Below, piece by piece: positions 26,501 through 38,574 of a DNA stretch of 64,000 nt; positions within the stretch are counted from its first letter, which is position 1; every line of letters starts with the position of its first letter. Below the pieces are notes generated by a model that was given only the letters and a program-made list of their open reading frames with translations, did no database searches and was not told the origin of the DNA. Source of the DNA: Toxoplasma gondii ME49 (Eukaryota > Apicomplexa > Conoidasida > Eucoccidiorida > Sarcocystidae); contig NC_031477.1 of the NCBI RefSeq assembly GCF_000006565.2, forward strand, positions 1,768,043-1,832,042, written 5' to 3'. A program made the translations under genes and the position numbers.

Positions 26501-27910
26501 CCTGAGATCCTCATGGACGGCGTGGAATATGCAACTAAGCTTTGCCACCCCACCTAAAACTGTTCTATGGCGCACAGCGGCTTCTTCGTGCTTCATCGCT
26601 CCGGTTGATTGGACAACTCAGACCCCCTACTCTCCCGTATCGTTACTACTCCGAAAAAGTAGTAGCGAGCTCCACACTGACAGCGCATAGCGGCGAATCT
26701 ACGAGGAGCTGAGATTGTCAGAAGTGCCGCTGCAATCCACCAAGGGGAAACACCACGCGGCCCTGTTTCCTAGAAAGTTTCAACACTGGTATAGCAAAAG
26801 AGAGGTGGAAATCTACTCTGAGGCAGCGTATGCTTGAGCATCATACAACCGACGAGTGGCGATCCAACTTGTGATCCCGTGAATGGATGCATACCTTTCC
26901 TCATTCGTCACGGATGATGCGCTGTGGTTCAGGAAGTGAGGTGTTATGCGCTCGGGAAGGCCCTTAACATGCACAAACAGCATATTTTCTGTGGCAGGTA
27001 TTCCTCGGAACGAGGCGGCGGCGTCGCAGTTCTGGCGACGCAGGGTAATCATGCCTGCGCACAACTACCGCGCGACTGGTTACGTCCACCACCATGCATG
27101 CTGCTGACCTCCATTTGCATGTCTGTCAGGACATGCATATTTGCTTCAATCCCTTAAGCATCACCAGGAAGGGACTTAGGATGTTCATAGTCCCAGACGC
27201 AGTGTCAACGCGCTTGGCCGCAACATTCTAGGATCCCGCGCTGTGAGGCTCTAGTAACTAAATCATCTGTACTAAGGAGCTGGATGGTCCTGCTGCGAAG
27301 GTGCTGCCGCTCGCACGCAAGGGCACACTGAAACCGGCGTCAACCATGGTAACGCCACGGTAAAATAATTTAGAAATGGTTCTGAGCAGCAATTCGTAGA
27401 CAATGACTGCACAAACTTCATGTTTATTGCATGCGTGTCTGCAGCGTGTCCCATATCGACGCTACATGCTGGGGCAGGAACTTTGACGGCCGACAGCGAG
27501 TCGCTATTTGGATGGTGCTTAGGACCATTTTGGCTTACTTTCGAATGCCGGGTTAATACGAGAAAACCATATATCTGGTCAGCGCAAGCGACCAGAAGTA
27601 ACATGTACTCACACAGATCAAGATGTACCTTCAGCCTCCGAGTGTGTCGGCATGACAAGATTCCTCAGACACACTTCTTCCAGATTCTTCTTTACAAAAA
27701 TTAATTCTATCGGATGGACATGCTTTCTGTCGCTGAGATGGAACACGTCCTATAACGGTGCTCGTGAAACAATTGCGACAATGTTCGGCTCTTTGAATCC
27801 CTGTTCAGCATCTTTGGAAGGCAATCGAATGGTGCCTGAACATTCCAAAATGCAGCAGCCAACGTCCTCCTGGGTGCTTCCAGCTCCTGATGGGGCTGCA
27901 CGCATTAGAA
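23511..27910. other. gene-poor stretch between two minus-strand genes
   Basis: This covers the 5' flank of the Arg/Ser-rich gene and the 3' flank of the TTLL gene. One minus-strand stretch near 25040-24860 reads acidic, protein-like sequence (containing SRFQSAQSIYCLDRETPLPF). It has no ATG in frame, an in-frame TGA just upstream and no clear acceptor, so it is at best an isolated exon. Elsewhere frames are short and broken. No RNA gene was recognised. Confidence 0.4.
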
Positions 27911-30900
27911 CTAGCTTCGTTGGGTTACTCGCGAGGTGAGCTCGCCTTTCGTGAAGAGTCGTGTCGATGGGGGAGAGCTCGAGTGCAACTCGATCCTTTC
28001 ACAACTGCATCCACATAGGCACACACAAGGACTGTCCATTTCTACAATCGGATAACCCTGGGTTTCGTCTCGTTTGTTGGTCAAATCCATATCCGTTTTG
28101 CTCCCGTCATCGTAAGAATCGAATTTGTTACACCTCTGAGAGCTACAGCCCGCTAACTTCAGCAAACATCCCACGTGAGTAGTCCGGACTTGCGAACAAC
28201 TGACACAGTCACAGCGGTTGTATTTTTCAACGGCACATGGTCAAATGAATAACATGGAGGCAGACACACGACAAAAAATGTGCTGTATATTCAAGGACAC
28301 GTACCCAGGTCTTGCCGAGCCCAAATGGCAGCGATCCCGTTGGTCGGCGGGCCCACATGTACCATCTCAAAGTTTCCTGTGTCAAGTCGTGTTTTGGGGT
28401 TCCAGTCGAGGATGACCTTAAGGGAATCGCACAGACATTGGGATGCCAAGTCTTGGACACAGCGTGTCGAAGAGCCGCTGGCGGGATCAGGGGATTTCGT
28501 AACCTCCAACAGCCAAGGTTTGAATGAAGAATCGACCAAAAAGTCGAACGCGAAAAGCTCATGTGATCTCGCCCGGTGGACGACCTCGTTCTGAACAGAC
28601 TGACATGTCTCAGTCACTGTTTTGCGCATTTGAGGATAAATTGATGAAATCCAAATATCATCTCCGCAGACGCCTTGCAAGAGCTCGCGCAGAGCTTGAG
28701 AAGACCAGATTTCGCCCTGTGTTTAACAAGCGTCGCACACACGAGGACGAAACACGGGATAGATGAATTCACCGAGTGCCACCGTTCGTCAACATCGCCT
28801 TGCGAGAACAAAATATCCATCAAGCCTTGCGCGTGCTTGAATTACTTCTGCTTTGTTGACGTCTCCGCCTTACAGCAGAAACATGATTCAATGTAAATGC
28901 TCAACTGCAAAATTCGCCGTAGAGTCTGAGACAAATAACGCTACAACCCCCAAAATTCTAGTAAATGCAGAGTTGCAACACCCGCTTTCGAGAGAGTACA
29001 TATGATGTGGCTCACCTCTTTCGCAAGAGGACACAAAGCTTCGGAGGAGTCATGTTGCCGCCTGAAAACACCAGTATGCAGTCTCAAGGGAGTCGTGAAG
29101 AGAGCCGTTTGTAAGCGAAGGGGCACGAACTGATGCGAAACGTCACCTCACCGTGTTGATCTATCATAGGTTGCAAATTCATCTCAGACCCATCAGGAAA
29201 GAGGCGTGCAGATGTCGCGTGAAACCTTACATTCTAGGTGTCGTTGCTTTGCCGGAACGATTTCGTCGTGTGCCCTCAGCAACCCGGACAAGCGCCTTCT
29301 TGTACATCCAGACTGCAGACGTGGTAACCCATATGGAAAGACATGGCGGTGAAGGCTTCCGTTGAAGATAGCTTTCACATGCTACGGTCCAGTTCTAACA
29401 CACACGCATGTGCGACGCAGAACGCAGTTTTAGTTCCAAACGTCAGTGTATGACCTACGTCTAACAAATTATGAGAGGAACGAAACAGGCGGCCAGGAGA
29501 GTGAGAATATCAGAAGCAAGCATACAATAGCTTGCTTGGTGGCACAGCAGGAAATGCCGAGCGGGTGCCTCTGACAGATGGTCGTGGATGCAGGAGTATA
29601 AGGCGGCAGCTGGGAATGAGATTCTGAAGTCAGAATGTGTGGACCGCACGTTTGGTTGTGTGCGACAGCATATAAAGGGGAATGTGCTGTGTGTCCAGTC
29701 ACTCGAGACAAAAACCAGTCCTGTGTCTATACCAGGGGCTGAAGCAAGAGTGGGAATGGGTTTTTACCTGTTAGGGGACTCCATGATGTAACGAGAACGA
29801 ACACGCGGATATCGAATGTTTTGCCGTTAACAATCAGCGGCTTCTCAACGAGCTTCTGAATGAGTAATTGGGGGATGAATTTGCCTCGAATTATCTTTTC
29901 GATATCCGCAAGGTGATGGCACACCGACGCCGACGGTGCAGTCTTTGAGATGCAAGCCGATTTCAACACCCAGGCGCTCGACCATCCTAAAAGACAGTCG
30001 CCGCAGAAAAGAACTCCATCACGGGGTATACACGTGCTACGGGGCACTTTTACACGTCGGATATAGACTCTTGTCGTGATGCGAATCAAAGAACCCAAAT
30101 GACCGGGGGACCACAAAGTTAATGGTTGCAGTATCTGCAATTAATAGCCTATTAAACCGAAACGACACATGCCACCTTGCTACCAATCTGCCACGCCTTA
30201 ACGTGGGCTACAGGAGACCAAAAAACAAAACATTCACATTGCGAATGTGACACAACATCGCAAAAGCTTCGTCACCTACCATTCAGGCTCCACTGTTTTC
30301 GTCCGCGTCTTCGAAGCCATCGCAGTGCGTCGGCGGCTTCTCGAACAATCTGTGGGAGCTTTCCAGTGGAGTCCCCAAGCATGTCGGAACTCGCCTGACC
30401 CTCAAAGGGGACATTTGAGGTGTGCTGTCCAAATTCTTCATGTTTATCGGCGAAGACACCCAAGATAGCATCAATTGCAGCTTCCGCCTTCTCAAGGTCG
30501 ATATCGGCAGGCAAGTGGAGGGATGGCTGAACCACAGGGATGAACCGTCAGACTATTCACCAATTAAGACCAGAAAACCATTCTAGACGGGGCACAGTGT
30601 GTCCGAAAGCTCCAAAGGCCGATGTCAGAGAATCCTGTCCCTACTAACTACCTTACTGAACCCCACAGTACTTCGCGGGATGCTTGTGTACTCTGGCGAA
30701 ATGAGCGCCTGGATAGGATGCAAACAACGGGCCGCAAGTACTACCAAAACGCTGTTCACATTTTATATCAGTGGCGCAATCATTGGGATGGAAAGCTGAC
30801 TAAAGTGAACCACTGTCCTCGAGGGGACTACAAGAAGTCTTTCAATCGGATTGATATCCATTCCTGAAAAATTTAAGATTGTTGCATTGAATGCCCTTTC

Positions 30901-33900
30901 TCATACCTTCTCCAGGCTGGCCAGCTCTGTTTCGCTGATAATTGAGCAATCCAAAATTGTGGCAGCCCGAGAGCGATGCGCACGGGCTCTGAACACTGCG
31001 TAGATCGCGGCCTTTACTGCCTGTGGTGGCAGCTTTGGAAACGCCACTTTGACGGCATCAAACATCAAGCCTTCCTCGGTAGCAGTTGTTCCAGTACTGG
31101 GACCCAAAAGAAATATTTCAGAAAGCACAACGCCTAAACTAGTTCGTGAAAGATTCATTTCGGGTCCGATGATGGCGGGAGTGAACGCATGTGCAGACAC
31201 CTGAGAAGGCCTGTCACAGCCGTCACCAGAACAGTCTGTATCGTTTGCGGGCTCGTCCTCTGGGGTCTTTTGTGGACCGAAAGGTGTGTTGGATTCTGAG
31301 GTCAGGGGATTGTCAGAGGGTGGCGTCTCCGAAATCTCCTTGCCATTCTCTACTCCAAGCGCCTCTGCTGGCTCGGCAGCGACACGAGAGGACCCTTTAG
31401 AAGAAGAGTTCGGAGTCGGGCACTCCTCGGATGACACGGACAGAGACTTCCCGTAAGACTCTGACAGTGAGTAGGCCCATCTCAGAAGATAGCGTTTTAG
31501 AATAGCCTCAGACCTCGTGAGGACGTAGTCCTCGCGGAAAGCAGCTACTTCATCTTCGTCATTCAGAATGTAGCTGCGTGGTATCACTGCATCATGAGGT
31601 TTGTCAAGAAGGAAGGGCATGTTCGAGCGCAAACTCTTGAGCAAACCAATCTGGGAACAAATAGCTCACAGACACGTAGAAATGGGTAGTAGAAAAAACT
31701 ATGATATCAAGTACTGGGGAAAGACGCAGGTAGAATCCATCATGAGCCCCACTTAGGTTGACCAGATTCCTTTTCCGTGGACGATTCTGCTGCTGATAAG
31801 TTTTAATTTTAACCGGACTACATTCACTTGGTGGTTCATTCCTGTAACCTCAGCAGTTTCCCGCTTTCACCTTTTCCTACCACACGAATCTAACATACGA
31901 AACGGCGGACAGACAAACAGACAGACACTGATACCGATATTGTTGGCTCCTGCTGCGTTGTAGCGAATTGAGAATTCCTTACCCTCGTGGTTAGGCCGGA
32001 GGTGTCTGGAAACTTGTTCACAATCTGATACGGCATCAGCTTCTCCTCGTCAAACGCTGCACCATCAGACAAGAAAAACGGGATAATGACATGGTGGGCA
32101 GATGCTGTTTTGGGTGGCTGCGGAAACCTGTGAACGCGTGACAAAGATAATGACAAACAAATGCTCCTCTATATCTGCTCAGATGTAAGTACCAAGTTGA
32201 GTCAGGACATCCTCCCATCCCCTCTAGGATTTGCATCTTGCCTGCAGGCGCCGTATCGATTAGAAGAGAAATCAAACTACATGGTTGATCAAGCAGACCA
32301 AGAATTCGTACGCAAACGCAGATCAGCCTTTCACCAGCCAGAGAGTCGACTGCACAGAGAAGCGTCTTCAGCTTCTGACCAACAAAACATAGAGCTTATG
32401 TACCATCGAAGCAGGTAGCCCCTGCTCCTTTTTTCTGCCGCTCTCTCGCTGTCGCGGGTGGTCTCGCGGAAGTGGACGGTGTTATTTCAACGCCAGGGGT
32501 CAAGGCAACGATCTCCGCCCTATGCTTGTCCCTCAGTTGCCCGAGTGTCCCCGCACTCGGCAGCCAGCGCAGATGGAAAAACTTGCTGAATCCATCAGGA
32601 TTCTCAACCCATCCTGGAAACAGTGAATCCATGGGAAAAACGCCGTCAGCTACAGTTGTCCTAAACGGGCGGCAAGTGAGTTGCTACTCAACCTGCAAAA
32701 CCTCTCTGTTCAAGCGCGAACGGGAACCCGTGAACGTCAGTAGCACAAGGTGCCCAACACAAAAAAGGGAGTATCTAAAGCATGCAGTGCTACAAAACGC
32801 CACTCAGCAACGATATCAAACGCTGTTACAAACCGGTTCCCAGGCAGTGAGTAATCTGGATCTGATGGTTCCATAAAGCCAAAAGCGCTGTTCGTAACAG
32901 AGACACAGCTCTCACACAAGACGTGCCACAGCTTCCTACAGAACGATGCACTGCTCGTCGATTTGAGGTTCGTCGATCTGCTATGGGAAGTCTGCTGTCG
33001 CATGCAAGCGCCTCACACTGCTAGCTACACCAGAGGTGAAGCCAACTGGAAAACACGTTTTATTCGAAGGATGGAACTGTCACGAAACGGAAGAACGGGG
33101 AGCAGCGGTGGCATCCAGGTACAATGGAAATTCTCTCTGGAGTTCCTACCGCGCCGCAGAAGCTCCTCTTTGATAACGCGTGGGCTCATTGAGGAAAAGA
33201 CCTGATCAGGGGAAGGCAAGCAATTATATAGAGAGTCTTCAGGAATACCCTTTCAGTCACCACCCGATGGTCTTGCAACGAAACGCGAACAGGCTATGTG
33301 CCCACCCTGAAGCACCTCTAAATTCATATAGAGTCTGTCTGTTGGTAGCACTGGTCGCCGGGATTACTAGATAATTCGTGCTCGGTACGACGCCCATTTA
33401 AAACGGATGTTTCACTGAAGCAGAGCAAGTGCGCACAAGCCATCTATTTGGCAACAGTCTCACTTTCTTGTTCACCGCATCGTTCTGACTCTGCCACTCT
33501 TCGATGGTCTGCGGCACGTCTGCACAAAATAACACAAGGAAACAACACAAATGGGGTGACGAAACCAGACTTGTTGGACCCAGATAACAGGGGAAGGGCT
33601 CGTTGTTTCCTCCTCTCAAGCGCACGTATCAAAACCCCGACACGATGCTTGGAGAGTTGATTAACTCCAATTCTTTCCTAGAACGACAGTCTGCATGCAT
33701 ATTAGCATCTTCTGCGGATCCTGGCATTCGCGAAACCCCTGCCCAGCCTACCTGCGCGCCTCCTTTATGTTCGAATTGCGCTTTTACAGCATATGTCTAG
33801 GACTCAACCAGCACCACTTTGCGGAAGAATCTTTCCCGCAAAGTATTCACATTCTCAACGAACTCACGCCCAGTTTTCGCGCGAGGCTCTTGCCAAGCCG

Positions 33901-36900
33901 CAGGGTTTCACATAAGATGAACCCCGACCAAAAATGCTGTGGATCTCACCTTTCCCTGAGGGTGACACAGATTTTCGTTTTTGAATGAGCTTTGTTCCCG
34001 GACACGGACGCGCGGCTGATTTTGCTCCAGTCAGGGCTTCTGCTTTTCGTGTGGAGGAAGTCCTTCCCGAGGAAGCACAGGAAAATGTTGCCGGCGTATT
34101 GGCGAGTCCTGTTTTTGCCTTGTTTTGGGAGGCGCATCCGCCAGACTGCTTGGCTTTCTGCGAGATGTGTTGTGACCTTTCAGCTCCGTCGGAGTTGTGT
34201 CCAGCGATCGCATCCGGAATTCTAATAGATGCAGACGCTTCTCGAAAGCCGCCGTACGCCGCGGGCGTCAACAGATCCCCTGTGAGGGAATTTTGGTGGG
34301 TAGTGTCGGGGTCTGCATCCTCGAAGACGTCAGCGAACCTGCATGCGTCAGCGATCCCGTCGTGCGTTATGAGCTCAGTGGTTTCGAACGAATACTGTCT
34401 CCTTCTCGTCGAAACACCGCTTTCCCATGGACTTCTAGTTTCCGAGGAGGGCACAGGACGATGAACGAGCCCATGATCTCTGCGAAGCACGGCGTACAAG
34501 GATGTGAAGGGCACAGGCTGGTAACGGCCCCTGGCCGCGCCCAGACTGTCTATCCACCTCGATGTCCGGCTCCTGCTCGTCTGCGCGCTCTCAGGTGGTG
34601 TTGCCTGTGACAGAGCGGCAGCAATGAGCTGCCACGGATCCGTGCTAGGCTCTCCGCCACTTGAGGAACTGGGTCTCTTGCCTGCACTCGGAGACGAACC
34701 TCGTCCTCGAGGACACAGAGAAAGCGGTGCCGGAATAATGCCGGATTCCAGCAGCTTGTGGTGAATGGCGAGCGCCAAGAGGTCCACTGGCGGTCTACCA
34801 CGAAGAGAGCCTCCCCTCGAAGACGCCGCAGAGGTAACTGCTCCGCCAACATCCGAACGGCATGCGTCGGGTACCTCCTTTCTCCCTGACCCGGGGACGG
34901 ATCCACCGCGACCGTCTCTACGATGTCCAGAGATATTCGGTTGCTTAGGAACACAACTCATCCCCGTTCGAAACGCACCGGACACGATGGCGGAGGGAGG
35001 GTCAGCGCGAGAGTACACTTCAGTCGAGCTACGAGGGCTGGCAAACATTTCCGACTTTTGCTTTGACTTCCTACTCGTGCGGAGCAGACAGGGGCTGGCG
35101 GGAACGTGTGGCTTGGCGACTTGCTCATTTGCAGACAGTTGATCATGCGATTCTTCCGAGAGGCCTTCAATGTTTGAGTCAGGTAGGTGCCGCGGTGATT
35201 CACCCGGAGACAAACTTCCACAGGCATTGTCGTCGACAGAATGTGTGCTTGTTTGACACAAATTACTCACGATTTGAGGCTGACCACCGAGTTGTGGGTC
35301 ACTAGAACCACCGTCTGCTGTGGCAGTGCTAACCGCCAAGTCACACGGATCGTTTAAGTTAGAGCCCGTCGTTATATTTCCTGAAAAGTCAGGACCGTTA
35401 GCTACCAGCAGAGCTCCTTGCTTCACGGGTCCCGGTTCGATGAGGGGTACCTGTGTATCTCTTGCTGTCTCGATATTCAAAGTCCTCTCCTTCAGTTCTG
35501 TTTCGAAGCTTCGGAGCCCGGCAGATCCCGGGCACTTTCGCGTCCGAGCACTGCTCATGGAGGGGCCAAATCGGCACTCCAGAGGCTCATGTAAGGCACA
35601 GACGTCTGAGAAACTAATTTCCAGTTTTTTCGGCAGCGATCGTGTGGGGGAACTCTTGACGTGGCGCTCCGGCGTCGACACTTTTTTAGAACTCGACATT
35701 TTGGGACTGTGGCTCGATGCTGGGGAACGCCCTGCCCTCACACCGCGCGAAGATAACAAGCATTTTTTCTCTAGCTGGCTGCAGACACGGGGCGTCGCCA
35801 CAACGGAGTGGCGAGGGAGCCACGTGAAAGCCCTTAGGAAGTCGTCGGAAGGCAAACGCAGATCTGTGCCAGGACGGAAATGTCGATATCCCGCCTGTCC
35901 CTGCTCGCGAAATGACGGAAAGGGGAGCGGAACTGGTGCCTCAGAAATCATGGGATCGGCACCACGACGGGGAGGGCATGACAAAGGTCTGGATGAGAGA
36001 GTGTTTTTACGACCTGACAATGTCCCTCGATTCCTCGACGTGGTTCCGCCAGAGTTGCACAGCGGCTGATTTCTCTGCCTATTGCCACATCCTTCCTCCG
36101 ACGACACAGCCTGCCGCAGCACCGTAGACACGGAACTGCGAATTTGAGTTACAGAGTTCCGAGGCGGGCGAACTCCCCGCGACTTCACCGTGGGTGACGT
36201 CGGAATGGACACATGGTTGTTTCCGGGAGAAAGGCCACGTTCCCGGAAAGGGAGGGGGCTGTTGAAACTGAGGAGCGGGCGTGGCGAGCAGAGACGAGGC
36301 GAGTGCTTGAATCGAAATCGGCTCTCGCTGTCTTTTCCCTTGCACCTGGACGAGGCTGCGGATGCGCTTGAGGAGCGTGACTGTCGAGACGACCTTGGAA
36401 CCTTGGTGGTAGAGGAATCAGTATAAGTGGGCGCATGGGGATTCATGACAGTCACATGTATTGCCAGAGAGCCAGGTTCGTCGCGGGGACTGAAAACTGC
36501 TCCACCAAGTGTGTGTATGAGTGAGGTTTTACGGTTCGAGTCAAGACCACCGGTGACCGTTGTCGCGTCACTATAACTTTCAACAGAAAGAGGCAAACGA
36601 GGAGACTTGCTCCGCGTGAGGCTTTCTGACGGGGAAAAACCACCAGAGAAAAATTCCTTGCGCACTCTCCCGGAAGCGGTATGATAAAGGGGTGTGTTGT
36701 CACCGGCAAGAAAGTTCGGTGCCATCGTAAAGGAAAAGTCTTTCTTCGACTGGGCAGCGTTTTTGCTGTCGCTGCAGCCCTTCCCATCGCTCTCTTCTTC
36801 ACTGTACTGTGGGGTGCCTTCATTTGCCTGCAAAGAGGAGACATGGGACCCGCCGTTCGCCCCCCCTGCATCAGGATAGGCATGAATGCCTTCAGTGGAA

Positions 36901-37358
36901 GCTTGACAGCCAACAGGTTCGTCCGGTTCGTTTGCAACTAACACACCAGATTCGGGCAACAATCTGGTATATCCTTGTGTCACCCTGTCGCAAGCCTGAT
37001 CCGTTGAATCATCTGTGCTGTATTCGGATCCGATAGCTGCAGTGCTCCAACTTGAACCTCTGGTGTCAGCTTCCAAATCGGAGTTCCCTGACTCTCTCAC
37101 CATATTTCCGTTCTGCAAATGCAATGCCGTCTGAGCTACATTTCGTGGAGCGACGAGTTCGAGATCAACTGGATGTTCTGCGAATTTCCGGGGGAAAAGC
37201 GGCTGTTCCCCGCGGGAGTTCACGGTACCTGCAGAAACGGATATGTCATTTCCCGGGCGATCAGTTAGTGTGAAACCATGAGGCGAAGACATTGCTTCTA
37301 GAGCTGCAAAATCAACAGGTACCGCATGGCGGGCCTGCGGTACAGAATTGCTGGCCAT
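27911..37358 (-). CDS. tubulin-tyrosine-ligase-like (TTLL) family protein with a giant N-terminal extension
   Basis: Twelve exons: 37358-33950, 33519-33464, 33201-33150, 32613-32404, 32056-31983, 31650-30907, 30526-30280, 29986-29768, 29312-29231, 29061-29016, 28716-28305 and 28152-27911. Every junction keeps phase, giving about 1,930 residues. The ATG at 37358 sits in a CCATGG context. Residues 1-1136 are Ser/Pro/Arg-rich and probably disordered. The TTL domain follows: RGWVENPDGFSKFFHLRW near 1172, QIVNKFPDTSGLTTR near 1255, VIPRSYIL near 1290, a long Ser-rich insert, SAWVLKSACIS near 1602, GKTFDIRVFVLVTSWSPL near 1655, WMYKKALVRVAEG near 1672, and FAFDFLVD with WLLEVT near 1760. TTLL enzymes ligate Tyr, Glu or Gly to tubulin using ATP. 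Here the Gly-rich loop (usually SRGxGI) reads SKTAPSASV, the HLTN(Y/F)S motif is not found, and the usual EVN reads EVT, so catalysis is doubtful. Confidence 0.76.
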
Positions 37359-38574
37359 GGGTGCAGGTCGGCGAGGATCTGGGGAATGTGGCAAACAGAA
37401 AGCGAATTTTGGACCACTGGAACCCAGGCAGTCAGTAAACACAGTGAGAAAGTACAAGTGGAGTTGCACAGGGAAAAGGATGAAGCAGGCTCAACGAGGA
37501 TCACAGTCCTCCGAGTTTACGATGACTGCTACACGATGAATCGTTGGCTGGTGTTAATAGAGCTGGTACTGACGCCTTCACGGTTAACCAGCCAGTCAAA
37601 ATGTCTCAAACTGCAGGCTAGCGGAAGTGCTCACAAAAGATAACCCTTTAGCACAGCGTAAAGTTGCGCGGAGCTCTGAATGCTGCAGCTACAATTTGAG
37701 CCGCAACGCGAGTGTCTTGCTCGTGCGAGCGAAGATATCCCCTCGGCGGGACACAGAGACAACTCGAGCGACAGACTTGAACCGGCACGCCAAGAAAGGC
37801 AGCAACAGTGAAAAGGACAAAAATATTGGTAAAAGGAAGGGTTTGAAGCACTGAAGGATGATGCCCTATTTGTTAGGGCCTCATCGATGCAGCACTCTTT
37901 TCTTGTCCTCAACACCAGGTAGCGGCCCCCGATTAGATGTCTTCAGTCTGGCGGCATGTAGCGAGCTGTGTCTTCCTCTCGCCTTTTTTCATGCGGCTGC
38001 CAACTCTGCATGTGCAGCATCTCAGCTGGCAACGCAGGATGAACGTCCTGGTCAGTAAAGACGGGATAAGTTCTTTCGAGGACGCATATTAAGTGGAAAT
38101 CACATTTTTAGCGGTCTTGCTATTTCCACGATGGGCTGGTGCTGGTCCTGACGTGGTAGTCATCCCTAACACCACCTTCAGCCCGGATCCCGTAGAGGCA
38201 AGCGTCAAAACATACGTGCACGCCGAGCAGATCTTGTCCATTCTTGTTGGCCAGTGTCGCCGTCTGTGTTTTTCCGTTTTTTCCTCAAAATCTGGCCTAC
38301 CGAGTCAGGTTTGTGCATGATCATATCGGGAGTGTCAAATGGATACCCCACTTCACCACGGGTTTTCTGTACTTATCTCGGTTTGGTGGCCAGCCTTGCG
38401 CCAGTCTGCGGTATTCATTAAGCCTCCAGCTCCTGGGATAGCCTTGAGGTACACACAGACACAGTTTCTGTTTCTGGTCTGTCTTGCGTTTTCCCCACTC
38501 ATGAGTGGGTCTCCGCGTAGTCCGTGGTCACAACGGGATCACCTTCCTCTCGTCCAATCTCCCATGACGTCACC
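37359..38574. promoter_or_regulatory. intergenic region between two divergent genes
   Basis: The TTLL gene starts leftward at 37358 and the STIMATE-like gene rightward at 38575, so this 1.2 kb must hold both 5' untranslated regions and promoters. I see no TATA box or other element I would name. An in-frame open stretch precedes 38575 back to about 38524 without an ATG, so the STIMATE-like mRNA could have an upstream exon. Confidence 0.5.

Noticed and set aside
27090..27100. GCATGC-type promoter motifs
   Set aside because: The hexamer occurs at many places inside exons and introns as well as between genes, so single copies are not evidence of regulation.
32737..33003. Minus-strand open frame within the TTLL gene
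   Set aside because: Exons 33201-33150 and 32613-32404 join directly to give the conserved RGW motif, so this stretch is intronic.
33864..33949. Longer version of the first TTLL exon ending at a GTGAGT donor at 33867
   Set aside because: That donor leaves the wrong phase for the next exon; the GTGAGA donor at 33949 fits.
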